From: Symbiodinium natans
Taxonomy: Eukaryota; Sar; Dinophyceae; Suessiales; Symbiodiniaceae
Assembly (NCBI GenBank): GCA_905221605.1
Contig: CAJNDS010001112.1
Span: forward strand, 628,972-692,971
Length of the DNA stretch: 64,000 nt
Direction: 5' to 3'
The notes below the pieces were generated by a model. That model saw only the letters and a program-made list of their open reading frames with translations, was not told the origin of the DNA and ran no database searches. The translations under genes were made by a program, and so were the position numbers. Positions 10,698 through 21,845 of the stretch are shown one piece after another (position 1 is the first letter of the stretch; every line of letters starts with the position of its first letter).

Positions 10698-11868
10698 CTA
10701 TCGAGCCTCGACGTACCATGCCGCACCGTGCCGTAGCCAGCCTGTTGAGAAAAAGCTGCACTGGTAAAGGCTGGAGGTCGCGGACAAGCAGGTCAAAACC
10801 AACCCACAGGAGGGCCAGAGTTTTCTCGGAAACCGAATTCCTGAGGTTTGCAAAGAATACCAGGATGGGCTTTTATACCCTCTAATCCCTTAAAAAGGCC
10901 CTTTAAGGGGTTCATTGTCGGGGTTATAAGGCCTAAGAGCCCATCCTGACTGGGCGGATGGTTCGGGGCGATCCAAATCTGCCGAAGTGCCAGGGGCCCA
11001 GAAATCCCCCGGCCCGAATGTCGAGAGCAGCCAGGGCCGGCCAGAATACCTTGCAGATGTAGAGCTCCTGCGCAGGGCTCTCGCTTTGCAAGATTGAGGC
11101 AGCTGAGGCTGAAGAAATTTCACAAGTGTGGCTACGGTTTAGGGTTTAGGGTTGTTTTTGTCGCTTGGGTTTAGGGTTTCTCCGTCCTGAAAGACGAAGC
11201 CCCGGTCCGGAATCGCAAGCCCTGAATATTCAAGCTCCCTCCTTTGTTCATGCAAGTGGGGCCCGGATCCTGCTTCTGGTAGACCAGGCTGCCACATGAA
11301 GCCACGACAAAGATCACAAAGCAGCAGGAGCTTGATCGTGTCTGACCCGCGTTGGATCTTTCAGTTCGCGTGGTGGCCGTGGTGGACTGCGTCAGTAGAC
11401 AAAGTCACCCTGCCAAATCGCCCATTTCCCGCTCGACCACGGTTCTGGGTCGCCGTCCGCTCCTTGCAGCTGGCATGGAGATTACAGGGGTTCAGGGTCT
11501 AGGGTTTAGGATCGGAGTATCAAGTCTCAGTTGCTGAGTCTTAGCATTGCCAGATGAGTCTTCGTCAGGTGTTTCGCCAAGAGCATGTATGTCTTGCTGC
11601 ACCATGTAACATCACGCAACACCCGGCGAAGTCTCTCGCTCTCTCTCTCTCTACGAACATAGCATGTCGCATGGACCCTCAGTCACATCAAGAAAGGACT
11701 AAGACTTACCTTTCTGGGTTTAGGTTTTAGGGTTTAGAGTTTGGGGTTTAGGGTAGAGTGGCTTGAGCTATGTTTCGAATGATGTGGTCCGCGACGATAG
11801 ACTGGGCTTCCTTGTCAAGCTTCGCGAGGACGTCGGCCTCGGAAGCAGTCTTTGGGGCTACCGAGATC
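10698..11868 (-). CDS. multi-exon gene, product unknown (partial model)
   Basis: Four exon-like blocks on the minus strand. The first (11868-11763) reads VAPKTASEADVLAKLDKEAQ then a helical stretch. The second (about 11589-11505) follows an AG acceptor and reads QDIHALGETPDEDSSGNAK. The third (about 11110-10951) includes SPAQELYICKVFWPALAALD and FLGPWHFGRFGSPRTIRP. The fourth (10869-10698) reads ILVFFANLRNSVSEKTLALL and QLFLNRLATARCG. Blocks three and four join in phase across a 10870-10950 intron that is itself an inverted-repeat element (GT...AG), and block four ends at a GTGAGG donor. Further exons may lie at 10.2-10.6 kb. No domain recognised. Confidence 0.45.
10870..10950. mobile_element. 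short TIR element acting as intron
   Basis: Arms GGATGGGCTTTTATACCC / TATAAGGCCTAAGAGCCC then ATCC. Removing it as a GT-AG intron keeps the reading frame of the surrounding minus-strand exons. Confidence 0.55.
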
Positions 11869-11945
11869 TGCCATAAGACCCCCTTGGAATATACCCTACT
11901 TCATAATAATACTCATTAATTCAGGGGCTTTGGAAGATCTGGGTA
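11869..11945. mobile_element. IE-1 element, short copy
   Basis: GAGATCTGCCATAAGACCCC to GGGCTTTGGAAGATCTGG, with ATACCCTACTTCATAATAAT as core. It abuts an exon-like block. Confidence 0.6.
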
Positions 11946-12116
11946 AGGTAGCCAAAGGGGGAAACTAAGTTCGCCTTTCGGTTCTCAGGGCAGTCTCTAG
12001 AGCACAAAACTTGCTTTTGAGGACGACCTACTCCACCACTAAATATAGTACGCTCTCTTTTCGCTTGTGTCTAGTGAGTGCCTCAGCTTCGGGAGTTTTG
12101 GAGGGCCTAAAAGACA

Positions 12117-12218
12117 AGAGTCACCTAGGAATAAAAAGGGCACCCTTCTTGGTTTAAAGAGCCTTTTCATGGCAACCAAAACCCTGAAAACATAGAAGAA
12201 GGGCCTACGCTGGGTCGG
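12117..12218. mobile_element. IE-8 element
   Basis: AGAGTCACCTAGGAATAAAA, GGGCACCC, and right end AGAAGGGCCTACGCTGG. Confidence 0.6.
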
Positions 12219-12380
12219 GGCAAGTACTTCTCCGCGGGCGGGGGAGGGGGGGGGAGGGGGGGGGGTTGTGGTCTGAGCCTTGAGCCTAGGGTTTAGGAGG
12301 GCGTACCTTACTTGGGGTTCCTATCACCAATACAGGATGTTTTCTGATGGGGGAGATACTTTGGAAAGAACAGACGAAAC

Positions 12381-13084
12381 ATGAGCCAGAGTCAGCCTTT
12401 TGTCGTGCCACCCACGCAGCAGACGTCTTTGCGCCTTATTAAGACCAACACCTTGGTCTTTGGGGGGCTTCGGTTCATGCAAGGTTTGCGGTTCCAGGGT
12501 CGGTGATCGGTCTTCAAAATTTCAACCCTCAAGCTCAATCCCTAAACCCTAAGCCCAGAGCCCCAAAGCTCATCGCATCAAGGCAAAGCGACTTGGGCTA
12601 CGCCACGGCCTTCTGTTCGTCGTTCACCGCCAAGATCCTCATCAAAAGACAACCCCCACCCCAAACCGGCTGGATGCATTGGGACCACATGAACCCTACA
12701 ACGGTTTCTTCATATACAAAAGTAGGGAATATAATCGTGATTTCAGGGTATATGGCCGCAATTGAAGTTCATTTGCTCCCCAAGGCTGCTAAAGCTTCAA
12801 ATGGCGTTCTTGCAAGATTTGTGGGGTTCAGGGCTTTGACGTGTAGTGCTGAGCCGGGCAGGGCACCAGATGTCAGCCAAATGGTCAAAGGAAGTTGTCG
12901 CAAGCAATCAGCACAATCTAAAACCGTAAACCCCGCGAACTCAAGAGATTCGCAGGATTGGGGGTGGGTTCGGGGGCTCTGCAAAACTCAATTTTCCATG
13001 TGTAAATCGAGATACATAGAACTCCAAAAACTATTCCGAATCAACCCCAGTGGAAGGCATGGTGTGAATCGGCTTGGGTGTTAA
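12381..13084 (+). CDS. possible + strand gene, product unknown
   Basis: A plus-strand ATG at 12381 begins MSQSQPFVVPPTQQTSLRLI and stays open 42 codons to TGA. After a short CCCTAAA-containing stretch, a 193-codon frame (12503-13084) reads SRQSDLGYATAFCSSFTAK and QPPPQTGWMHWDHMNP. If a small intron joins them, this is one of the few plus-strand genes here. I could not fix the splice phase or recognise a family, and minus-strand frames overlap its second half. Confidence 0.35.
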
Positions 13085-13334
13085 ACAAAAACGGTCTCCA
13101 TGTAAGTGGGATGCAACTGTTGAACTTGTAACGCGCTGTTCTCATCATCTTCCCCCGTTGAACATATGTTGTGTGGTACCCACATCGCGGCTACTCGTAG
13201 CCGTGCTCACAGCAGGCTTCACAACTGCAAAGCCAGATCGTGGGTTGCTCACGCTTACGTTTGTCGCCGAGATACCAAGCACCAGCATGAGTAGAATTGA
13301 AGCACTGCAATGTACCGGTCCTTGCAGGGCTTGC

Positions 13335-13386
13335 GTGTTTAGGGTTTAGGGTTTAGGGTGTAGGGTTTAGAATTTAGGGTTTAGGG
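13335..13386 (+). repeat. TTTAGGG array
   Basis: Six or seven units with one TTTAGAA. Confidence 0.9.
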
Positions 13387-13389
13387 CGA

Positions 13390-13846
13390 CTCAGCCTATT
13401 GGCAGACTCGCAGGGCTAGGCATCACATCTCAATACTGGACCGTGCCATGCCAAACCTGGTTGGTCAGCCCTCAAGGTCACTGCACCGTCCTCTGAAGAA
13501 AGGTTGGGTACCTGGCTGCTGCTGGGCGGCTTTGGTTTAGAAATGTTTAGCACGTCTTCCAGAATCACCACAAGCTTTTGCAACATGGCAAGTTGGGGAC
13601 CATCAGGACAGCTCTTCTACAACTTCCTCATCACATTACCAGGCGCCAAAAGCGATCACGGGCTGCGGTAGTACTGGACTTGTAGCATCTCGTAGCGAAC
13701 CAAAGCCACTATCCGAAGAGAAGCGCGATCCCATGCGTGCAGACGCGCCACACCGCCATGCCAAACCCGGATGTCCCGTAGAATGCCTCAAGTTTGCTTG
13801 CGAAGGGCCAAAGAGCCAGCTGGGTCTGAGGCATCTTACCCACGAG
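13390..13846. other. unassigned unique region
   Basis: No array or IE element. Short minus-strand frames (for example KMPQTQLALWPFASKL from about 13840) and plus-strand frames are both open, so coding status is unresolved. Confidence 0.25.
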
Positions 13847-14269
13847 GGTTTAGGGTTTAGGGTTTAGGGTTTAGGGTTGTGAAATAGTTATTGTGTGCAG
13901 CATTTCCAGCGAAGAATCGTATCCGTACATATGCCATTGCCCCCATGGGCTCTACCGGAATAGGGAATGAGGGTACTACCGGGCATCCTAGAAGCAGACA
14001 CCATCTCCGAAGACTTTCGCAGTGCCCGAACCGTGACGTCATGTCATGTAGGCTGGGAGCACTCCGGAAACCCTATAGAGAGGTATATTGCCTAGGGTTT
14101 AGGGTTTAGGGTAGACCCCCCTCCACCCACCCCCATATTGGAGCCAGGACCTGCAGTGAATATTGAGCGTATACTATACGACGTACCAGTCTGGTTTTGA
14201 GAGCTCAAACAACAGGTCAGCAACAAGTCTGAATCTCCGATACAAACCCAGACGGTCTTCAAAACACGG

Positions 14270-14312
14270 GTTTAGGGTTTAGGGTTTAGGGTTTAGGGTT
14301 TAGGGTTTAGGG
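14270..14312 (+). repeat. TTTAGGG array
   Basis: Six perfect units. Confidence 0.95.
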
Positions 14313-14319
14313 CTTACCA

Positions 14320-14928
14320 GAAAAGATGCTGGAACTCATCTTCCTCCTCGTCCCTGTTGCAAACCCTTTCATCCTCCAGATCTTCCAAAAACCCTTAATG
14401 AAGGAATATACCCGAATTTATACTAAGGATCGCATGAATTAGGGTATATTCCTTAGTTCAGGGGTTTTGAAGCCCCTAAACCCTAAACCCTAGCCCGTAA
14501 ACCCAAAACCCAAGACCCTGAACGGTAATTTTCTTAGCTAAGGGTTTATTGGGAAGATCTGGGGGCTCTTGTAGTGATCATGTGCCAGACCGCCGCAGCC
14601 GGCCGGGAGAGGGAACAGCTGGCTTCGCTTTGAGGCGTCGCTCTCCTGAAGGGTTGGGGTTTAGGGTTTAGGGTTTAGGGTTTAGGGTTTAGGGTTGAGG
14701 GTTGAGGGTTGAGGGTTTAGGGTTTAGGGTTTGCCCAGAGTGCCGCCACCTGCCTAGCTCCAAGTCAAGGATCGAGGCACCCCATCTGTAGGGGTGAATG
14801 TGCCAGAGCTCTCAACATCGCAGCTTCCACAAAAAGTCAACAAAACAAACAAACAAACAAACAAGCAAACAAACAAACAAACAAACAAGCAAGCAAACAA
14901 ACAAACAAACAAACAAACAAACGCACAC

Positions 14929-14998
<70 letters not shown>

Positions 14999-14999
14999 C

Positions 15000-15053
<54 letters not shown>

Positions 15054-15310
15054 GACACACACACACACACACACACACAAGGGCATCGGGCTCAGGGTAT
15101 AGGGTTCGGTGCTTGCAGTCTGTCTGTCGTAGGATCCCGCGACAGACCCAGAAGAGTTTTCAGTGAAGTGGCCTATTCCAACCGCAACCGGAACGCTGCA
15201 TGACATGCATGCAGATCAGGGCACCCCAAAGAGGCAAAGCACACAGGACAGGCCAGAACGTTTCATGAAGTCCTCGTCTAACGTAGGGGCCTTGTTGCAC
15301 AGCTTGTCCT
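14320..15310 (-). CDS. exon cluster, product unknown
   Basis: Minus-strand blocks from high to low coordinate: [18 protein letters not shown] then [13 protein letters not shown] (about 15310-15210); [18 protein letters not shown] (about 14640-14560); [17 protein letters not shown] (about 14375-14322). An IE-1 copy separates the last two, as expected for an intron. A large microsatellite lies between the first and second. The gene may continue upstream to an ATG near 15921 reading MRREHSGPVLVWWGS. Joins were not verified and no domain was recognised. Confidence 0.35.
14376..14557. mobile_element. IE-1 interrupted by a CCCTAAA block
   Basis: IE-1 arms (CCAGATCTTCCAAAAACCC at left, GGGAAGATCTGG at right) with CCCTAAACCCTAAACCC and variants inserted after the core at about 14475-14522. 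One of several telomere-type insertions inside an IE. Confidence 0.7.
14648..14733 (+). repeat. TTTAGGG array
   Basis: About twelve units, three of them TTGAGGG. Confidence 0.95.
14838..15079. repeat. compound microsatellite (CAAA)n(GACA)n(CA)n
   Basis: Three successive simple repeats over about 240 bp. The long Cys/Val/Leu/Ser ORFs on its minus strand are repeat translations, not genes. Confidence 0.97.
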
Positions 15311-15327
15311 TGGATGCAACTCCCCAA

Positions 15328-15436
15328 AGAGCCCAATATTGCTGAATTAAGGAATAGACCTTAAATCATATAGGGATCCTTAATATGATTTAAGGTATAT
15401 ATTCCTTAATTAAGCAATATTGGGGCTCTTTGGGCA
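15328..15436. mobile_element. IE-2 element
   Basis: CAAAGAGCCCAATATTGCTG to TTAAGCAATATTGGGGCTCT then TTGGG, centre TAGGGATCCTTA. Flanking 7-bp direct repeat (GCAACTC) at 15317 and 15435. Confidence 0.8.
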
Positions 15437-16009
15437 ACTCAAGGGAAGGAGATGGCAAAGAACGAAAGAATAGATGGAGGTGTCGCTTTTGGTGGAATTC
15501 CTAAGTTTGAATGTAGGTTGCCCCCCCAAGGGCCAGTATCCTAGGAACAGAATCCCCAAAACTGGGACCAGGGCGCCTGCTGATAGGTTGTGTCGACAGG
15601 TGGTTGGCCAGGCAGAATTCGCATCGCACCATTCCTTGCATTACAACCGGGGTTTAGGGTTTAGGGATTCTGAAACTCTGGCCCCGAAAGCTAACCCTCA
15701 ACCCTAAAGCCCCAGGCAATGAACTCGCACGTGTTTTTACACGCTGTGACTTGGACACCGTTCTTACCGAAACCATTTTAGCCGTTTCCTGTATTGATGT
15801 TCTGTTGAAGCGTTCTTGAAAGGTTTGCGGTTTGCCGTTCAATGTTTCTTGTGCTAGCCAGACAGCCAAGTTAAACGACCCCCACCATACCAACACTGGT
15901 CCGCTATGCTCCCGTCGCATTTTTGTGAATGTCTGCTTGTATGTTTGTATGTTCATATGTTCATATGTGTGTATGTATATTGTACATCTATGTGTTCATT
16001 CTTGTTCAT

Positions 16010-18022
16010 CTAGTTAGCTCGGGTGGGCAAACTAAGCCGTGGGAGAGACGATTGTTTCACCAAACTCCTGGTTTCTAGGCGTTTAGCTCTTATCAACAGC
16101 TTCCACACTTGGGGCTTAATGAGGGTCCCGGGCAGCTCTACAAATCTCGCGACCCCGCGTATTCTAACATGAGCTCAATATTGCTTAATTAAGGAATATT
16201 CCTTAAATCATATAGGGATCCTTAATATGATTTAAGGTATATTCCTTAATTAAGCAATATTGGGCTCTTAGGGTAGGCATCCCGATGTTTAGGCCGACTC
16301 TTACCTCTTCCAGCGTGTGCAAGTAGGCCTTCAATACCCCGAGCCAATCCTATAAAGGGTCTCTTTTTTGGGGGGCGCTACCCCTGGCCAATCCTATAAA
16401 GGGTCTCTTTTTTGGGGTGATAGGGGTATAATCGCCCATGCAGGCAGTTGCTCTAGTTGCCGGCGCTCACGAAAGCAGGCAAGACGCGACTGCGTCAGCG
16501 GGTGCACGGTGACCATGACCTCCAGCACTGGTACCTGAGGTTCCCTTCTTCGGCCCCCGGAGCTTTAAAAGCTGCTTTTAGTATACTAGAAGGTTTAGGG
16601 TTTGGGGTGTAGGGTTCGCTCACTCTCGGGCAAGCCAGGCGAGGCACACACCTGTTAGGCTTTGGGTTTCGGGTTACGGGTTTCACGTTGTTTGTGCCAG
16701 AGATCTTGCTCAACGGTTGGCGCTACACAGCCTCCTTTGCCTGAAGGCTCTCTCTACTCGCTACCAGTATGAACCTTTCGCTGAGTCGAAATCTGGGAGA
16801 TTGCTTGCTGGTCTCTCAACCGATGACCCTCTCTCTGAGAATTAAACTTACAGTCTACAAACCCCAAACCCTAAACCCTACATCCGAAAACCCTAAAATC
16901 CTAAGCCCGAAACCCTAAACCCCAACGCCTTCTTTCCTCACCGAAATCATTGAAGTCCTTGAGCCAGGGTCTACTTGGAGGTTCATGGGTAGGTATATGC
17001 CGTGTTATAAGTCTGGTTGCTATACGTATAACCCTCTTTAGGGTGCTCAAAACCCTGCTTATAACTACCCGTGAACCCTTAACCCTTCTTTTGCTGCCGG
17101 GCTGTTGCAGTAAGCCGGGGTAAGTTTTCCCAGTAACCCTAAACCCTTTTTCACAAGGGACTCGACTGCTGCCCTTTCTGCCCAGCCCGCCCCCACACCA
17201 CTAACCCTAAACCCTAAACCCTAAAACCCTAAAACCCTAGGGACCCTTAAACTACCCATGAACCTCTAAGTAGAAGCCGGTGTTCAGGGCCCCCCGGCGT
17301 GCTCTGGAGCTTCTGCCAAGGGTTGCAGTGCCCGGCTCCATGGACCTTTGACCTGTCCATGGGCTTAATGTTTGAGGGGTTCGGGTTTAGGGTTTAGGGT
17401 TTCGAGTTTAGAGTTTGGTTTGGTTTCGGGTTTCGGGTTTTGGGTTGCGGGCTTCGGGTTTAGGGCTAGGAAAACACTTACCCGATCTTCTGCTCCGTGC
17501 TGCGTCTTGGCATAACATCGAAGGTGCTGTGAGGCGAGCTTCGGGAATGTTGAGGATAGTACTTGCTGAGGCGTTTGCTCACGGATTCCCCCCCAAAGTC
17601 CTCTATACTCTATACCCTAACCCTACAGTACTTGCCCAAAGCAGGTATCATTTACAGACTTTCGACCACAACCTTGGAAATATTTGTATACTTGGAGCCC
17701 TAGGGCAAGCCCTAAACCTAGCATCCCACGGCGGCTTCGGGGTTAGAATATACAAAGAACCCAATGAGCCCAATATTGCTTAATTAAGGAATATACCTTA
17801 AATCATATAGGGATCCTTAATATGATTTAAGGTATATTCCTTAAATAAGCAATATTGGGCTCTTTGGGAAGCCCAACAGCGCAAAAACGGTTCGGTTGGG
17901 GGTTTAGGGTTTAGGCTTAAGGGTTGAGAGCTTTGGGGCCAGCATTCCCTAGACAAGCCCAGCGACGTCCGAATGAAGCGGCTGCCAATTCCTTCGCTTT
18001 GGCGGCTCGCTCTGTGCTTCCA
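16010..18022 (-). CDS. multi-exon gene, product unknown; 3' end resolved
   Basis: Three 3' exons fit together in phase: 16534-16436 (VPVLEVMVTVHPLTQS, LACFRERRQLEQLPAW, 33 codons), 16328-16305 (AYLHTLEE) and 16135-16010 (LPGTLIKPQVWKLLIRAK to the TAG). The first intron has a GC donor and the second a GTAAGA donor, and the second contains an IE-2 copy. Upstream exon-like blocks include PWLKDFNDF before GTGAGG (about 16970-16940), VSKRLSKYYPQHSRSS with PRRSTEQKI before GTAAGT (about 17585-17480), FFVYSNPEAAVGC (about 17758-17718), and a possible start MEAQSEPPKRRNWQPLHSD at about 18022. No family recognised. Confidence 0.5.
16170..16270. mobile_element. IE-2 element, near-perfect palindrome
   Basis: GAGCTCAATATTGCTTAATT to AATTAAGCAATATTGGGCTC. 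Both arms match over almost their whole length around TAGGGATCCTTA. It lies inside an inferred GT-AG intron. Confidence 0.85.
16344..16433. repeat. duplicated block within an intron
   Basis: CCAATCCTATAAAGGGTCTC then TTTTTTGGGG occurs twice, 43 bp apart, inside the GC-AG intron between 16436 and 16328. Confidence 0.85.
16971..17077. mobile_element. IE-4 element
   Basis: CTACTTGGAGGTTCATGGGT at left and AACTACCCGTGAACCC at right, with inner TATAAGTCTGG... CCTGCTTATAACTA arms. Confidence 0.75.
17766..17870. mobile_element. IE-2 element, near-perfect palindrome
   Basis: GAGCCCAATATTGCTTAATT to AAATAAGCAATATTGGGCTC, centred on TAGGGATCCTTA. Confidence 0.85.
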
Positions 18023-18288
18023 TAGGGGTTTCAGTGTTGTTCCCCTGCTACTACCCCCTCTATACCACCACACCCCTAGGTTCCCCCCCCATAAGGGAGG
18101 CTATGAAGGGATTATTAAGCCTAATTTAAGGGAAACCCATGAGGGTTCCACACCTAAAGACGTTTAGGGTTTAGGTTTTCTGGAATACCCCGTAGACCTC
18201 CCCATGCATGAAGCCCCCCATAAACCCCACAACCTTCAACCCCTAGATTTCAGGTCAGGGCCTGGGGTTTTCAGACCCAAGACGTTTT

Positions 18289-18366
18289 GAACCCTAAACC
18301 CTAAACCCTAAACCCTAAACCCTGAACCCTAAACCCTAAACCCTACACCCTAAACCCTAAACCCTC
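18289..18366 (-). repeat. CCCTAAA array
   Basis: Eleven units with two variants. Confidence 0.95.
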
Positions 18367-18668
18367 CCAACGAATGTGAGGCTAGAGATGCCTTCTGTGT
18401 CTAAGAGTTGTTACATGGTCTCTGAAGGTGGGCCTTGAATGGTTTAAGGTTTAGGGTTTAGGGTTTCGGGTTTAGGGTTTAGGATTTAGGGTTTAGGGTT
18501 TAGGGTTTAGGGGGAACCCTTGCATACCCTACACAAACCAAGGGACCATGCTTCAGAACCCTTTTAAAGAAGGTAAGAAAACCATCTTCAGGGACCGCAG
18601 AACTTCCCTTAGACTTCTGTTTTGGGCTGTTAGTGATTTAAACTGCTTGAATCGGTGTGCGATGGAGT

Positions 18669-18715
18669 AACCTCAACCCTAAACCCTAAACCCTAAACCC
18701 TAAACCCTAAACCCT
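18669..18715 (-). repeat. CCCTAAA array
   Basis: Six to seven units. Confidence 0.95.
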
Positions 18716-18724
18716 GGAGTCTAA

Positions 18725-21145
18725 AAAATGCCAGGCCAAGCTTCCCAGTCTTCGCCAGGCACAGCTGACCTTGCCCGCCCACAAACTTGTAGCCACCTCA
18801 GCCAGGTCCAGGGGGTTTAGGGTTTAGGGTTTAGGGTTTAGGGTTTAGGGTTAGGGTTTAGGGTTTAGGGTTTAGGGTTAGGGTTTAGGGTTTAGGGTTT
18901 AGGGTTTAGGGTTTAGGGTTTATGGTTTAGGGTTTAGGGTTTAGGGTTCAGGGTTTTTGGTCCGTGCTTCTTGCCTGCAAGGAAGGAAGTCTTAGCGAAG
19001 GGCACCCCCTCGCAGCCTCGCAAGCATACTGCGGGGATGCAAAGTGTCCGACTGTAGTGTCTGTCTAGAGTTTAGGGTTTAGGGTTTAGGGTTTAGGGTT
19101 TTGAAACCGTTTCAGTCTTGTGTCTTTTTTTGTTTGTTGTCAACCCTCCATGACGGGATAACCCATGCATAACCCACTATATATACCTTACATAGTCCCT
19201 ATATACCTAAGTGGCCCCTAAATAACCCAAAATTTCCCCTAAGGTCCCTTACAAGGGTCCCTGCTTCAGCCCCTTGACTCCAGGATTTCGTGGCATCTCC
19301 AGAGCGTTGAGCTTGGGCACCGAGGTCCCGCAAGAGTGCAAGGCCTCCTCGTGAGGCAAAGTCCTGGAGAGCCTCCAGGTATCCTGGACACGACAGACGA
19401 GGGTTTAGGGTTTAGAGTTTAGGGTTTAGGGTTTGGGGTTTCGGGTTTGGGGTTTAGGGATGTCGATTTGGATTTTGCCGGTGCAGCAGGACTCATGTAG
19501 AAACGTCTATTGTCGGATTGCTTTGAGGCTATTGTGTGGTTAGGACTTGCAGCAGAGCTGAGCTTGGTGATTCTGAGCCAGACCATCCCACTCTTCCATG
19601 TCATCCTATAATCTTTGTTGTTTCATAAACTACCCCGAGTACCCTTTTCTGCATTATTTCCTAAGCCCCATGCCTTGAATACGCTGCTCTTTTACTAATA
19701 ACCAGGGGGAAAAACATTCTAAACTTTATTATTCCTACCAAATAAGGAAACCCAAAAGGTTTAAAGTTCAACTATTGGACAGGTAAGATTACGTGAGGCG
19801 GCGCGCTTGTTGGGACCCAGGCTGCAAAGGGGAGCCGTCCTGGCAGGTGCGTCAGGTGATGCGTGTTGAACCTGGGCGCGGGACTTCAGTCTTATGTGTT
19901 AAGGCTCTTAAGGGTTTACTTGCAGGTTCACGGGTAGAAAGTCGGGATGGTATCCTAAATATAGGGTCATAAGTTTAGTCTGGCTACCATACTTATAACC
20001 ACCCATGCAAGTAAGGTTTAGGGTTAACCCTAACCCCCTGCAGCCCCCTCTTGAGCTCGAACCCCATGCCAGGCCCATGCAATCCCGCTCGCACGCCCCC
20101 GCACCTCCATGAACGCACCAAAGCCTTTTCCTTACTTCTCTAATAACCCCGGGGAAAAGAAAGTTAAACTTGAATATTCCTACTAAATAAGGAAACCCAA
20201 AAAGCTTAAAGGTCAACTAAAGGCGAAGCAAGTTTCTGAACCACCCCCTTTTTACCCCGAACGGCTGAACCCTGCCATAAAAACCCTAAGCCCCTAGCCC
20301 AGACAGAGCATTTAGACCAACCCTAAACCCTAAACCCTTAACCCTAAACCGCCAAGCGGCGCAGACCCCAGGTCATAGCGTCCCGGAAGGCCTGTTCTGA
20401 GATTTGCTTTCGCCGGGTTGGCCATTCACAGCCTCTGGAAATGAACTCTAGGGTTTAGGGTTTAGGGTTTAGGGTTTAGGGTTCCCTTTCACTTGGACCT
20501 ACGGGATATTAAGGAAGGCTTAGGGTTTAGGGTTTAGGGTTTAGGGTTTAGGGTTTAGGGCTTAGGGCTTAGGGTTTAGGAGGTTACCTACGCAGCCAAT
20601 GCTACCACTGCAGCCCTGGAGAGGGAGGCTGGGCCATCTCGAGGCGATGAGAACAACAGCCGTTGCAAAAGTTGAGAAGGCCAGCCATCCCCGGTACAGC
20701 TAAACCCTAAACCCTAAACCCTAAACCCTAAACCCTAAACCCTAAACCCTAAACCCTAAACCCTAAACCCTAGACTATAGGGTCCAGGGTTTAGGGTTTC
20801 CTACACCCTTACCATGCTTCTCTAGCGAATGCCTGCAGAGCTGTGGGTGGAACAACTCTCGGGACGTGCCTTGCGCCTCTGGCTACTTTTGTAGACATGA
20901 ACACCTGCATCCGTGCCTATGTCTTCCCCAACCCCAAAGCGCTTCTTTGCTTAAGGTTTAGTTGCTCAGGATCTATAAACCCTAATTAAACCCTAAACCC
21001 TAACCCTAAACCCTGGTGCGCCAGGGCTCAGTGACCTAAACCCTAAACCCTAAACCCCAAACCTGTTCCTGACCAAAAGGCGGTTGCCAAGACCGCTGGG
21101 ATCATGGGCGGCACTCCACGTCCTCGGTCTGCGTACTTGCGGTAA
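18725..21145 (-). CDS. exon cluster, product unknown
   Basis: Minus-strand blocks, high to low: RKYADRGRGVPPMIPAVL (21140-21062); KRFGVGEDIGTDAGVHVYKS (20955-20825); LYRGWLAFSTFATAVVLIAS (20700-20590), a likely membrane helix, ending at GTAACC; EFISRGCEWPTRRKQISEQA (20450-20345); LKSRAQVQHASPDAPART (about 19885-19785); GYLEALQDFASRGGLALLRD (about 19385-19265); LDLAEVATSLWAGKVSCAW (about 18812-18725). Telomere-type arrays or IE elements occupy almost every gap between blocks. Exon joins were not verified, so more than one gene may be present. No domain named. Confidence 0.4.
18812..18958 (+). repeat. TTTAGGG array
   Basis: About 20 units with two 6-bp units (TTAGGG). Confidence 0.97.
19155..19262. 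mobile_element. TIR-like element with TATATACCT core
   Basis: Shares CCCTATATACCTAAGT and AGGTCCCTTA..AGGGTC with sequences at about 27325-27380 and 54590-54665, suggesting a further family. Confidence 0.5.
19696..19777. mobile_element. small element, first of a close pair
   Basis: CTAATAACCAGGGGGAAAAA to TTAAAGTTCAACTA, with TATTCCTACCAAATAAGG as core. A second copy in the same orientation lies at 20141-20222. Confidence 0.65.
19911..20016. mobile_element. IE-4 element
   Basis: TTTACTTGCAGGTTCACGGG at left and CCACCCATGCAAGTAA at right. Confidence 0.6.
20141..20222. mobile_element. small element, second of a close pair
   Basis: CTAATAACCCCGGGGAAAAG to CTTAAAGGTCAACTA. Diverged from the copy at 19696 by substitutions across its length. 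Confidence 0.65.
20450..20580 (+). repeat. two TTTAGGG arrays
   Basis: Arrays at 20450-20482 and 20519-20580 separated by about 36 bp of unique sequence. Confidence 0.95.
20700..20772 (-). repeat. CCCTAAA array
   Basis: Ten uninterrupted units, directly adjoining an exon-like block on its left. Confidence 0.97.
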
Positions 21146-21310
21146 GTAGTATGGCTTTGGGGTTTAGCGGTTTAGGGGGTTTAGGGGTTGAGAGTTTTTT
21201 TTTGGGCCTTGGAGTTTAATGGGGAAGGGGGGGTGGGGGGAGCGAGGGCGGTGGGGGTGGGAGGGTTCGGAAAGCCCTTGACTCTTTGCAAGGTTCCGGC
21301 TTATATATCT

Positions 21311-21415
21311 AGGATGGCCGAGATAAAGCACCCTCTGAAACAACGCTCCTGAACATCACCCTCTTCAACCCAACAAGGGGATCATGATAAAATATCCCAA
21401 AAGGGCCTACCTCGA
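21311..21415. mobile_element. IE-10 element
   Basis: AGGATGGCCGAGATAAAGCA, AACAACGCTCCTGAACATCA and CCCTCTT..AACCCAACAAGG match the copies near 23.8, 39.5 and 47.4 kb. Confidence 0.6.
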
Positions 21416-21687
21416 TATGGACATTCCCAGACGCTGGGAGGATCCAACAAATAGATCCCCTTGAGGTTCCCAGAAAAATGGCCCACTAGCAGTAAGGGGA
21501 CAATTTGGGGGCATCCCCTTCAGGGTTCCGAAGAATGACCCAGTGGTAGTAAACGGTACGTTATTTGGGGGTTCTACTTTTTGGATCCTCCTAGGGGTCT
21601 GGGAATTGAACTGGAACACCACGCCGAGGCTCAGGATGCATGGACTTGCAGAAAGTCTCCCATGAACAGCTTGCGGAAATTCTAAAC

Positions 21688-21753
21688 AGGGTTTAGGGTC
21701 TAGGGTTTAGGGTTTAGGGTTTAGGGTTTAGGGTTTAGGGTTTAGGGTTTAGG
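21688..21753 (+). repeat. TTTAGGG array
   Basis: Nine units. Confidence 0.95.
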
Positions 21754-21845
21754 CCACCAACCCTGAAACCTAAACCCTAACCCTAGAAGCAGACCAGCCA
21801 CGCTGCAGGGTAAAGGGTTCAGGGTTTAGGGAGAAAAAAAACGCT

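Noticed and set aside
10216-10761. 181-codon ORF as one protein
   Set aside because: Only its upstream part (above 10698) fits the phase-checked exon, which ends at a GTGAGG donor. The rest includes CCCTGAA/CCCAAAACC-type repeat translation.
13890-13960. ISSEESYPY motif recalling papain-family proteases
   Set aside because: No catalytic Cys, His or Asn segments were found in neighbouring sequence and the frame stops soon after; other frames are equally open.
14754-15206. Long Cys/Val/Ser/Leu-rich ORFs on both strands
   Set aside because: They are translations of the (GACA)n and (CAAA)n microsatellite; all frames are open because of the repeat.
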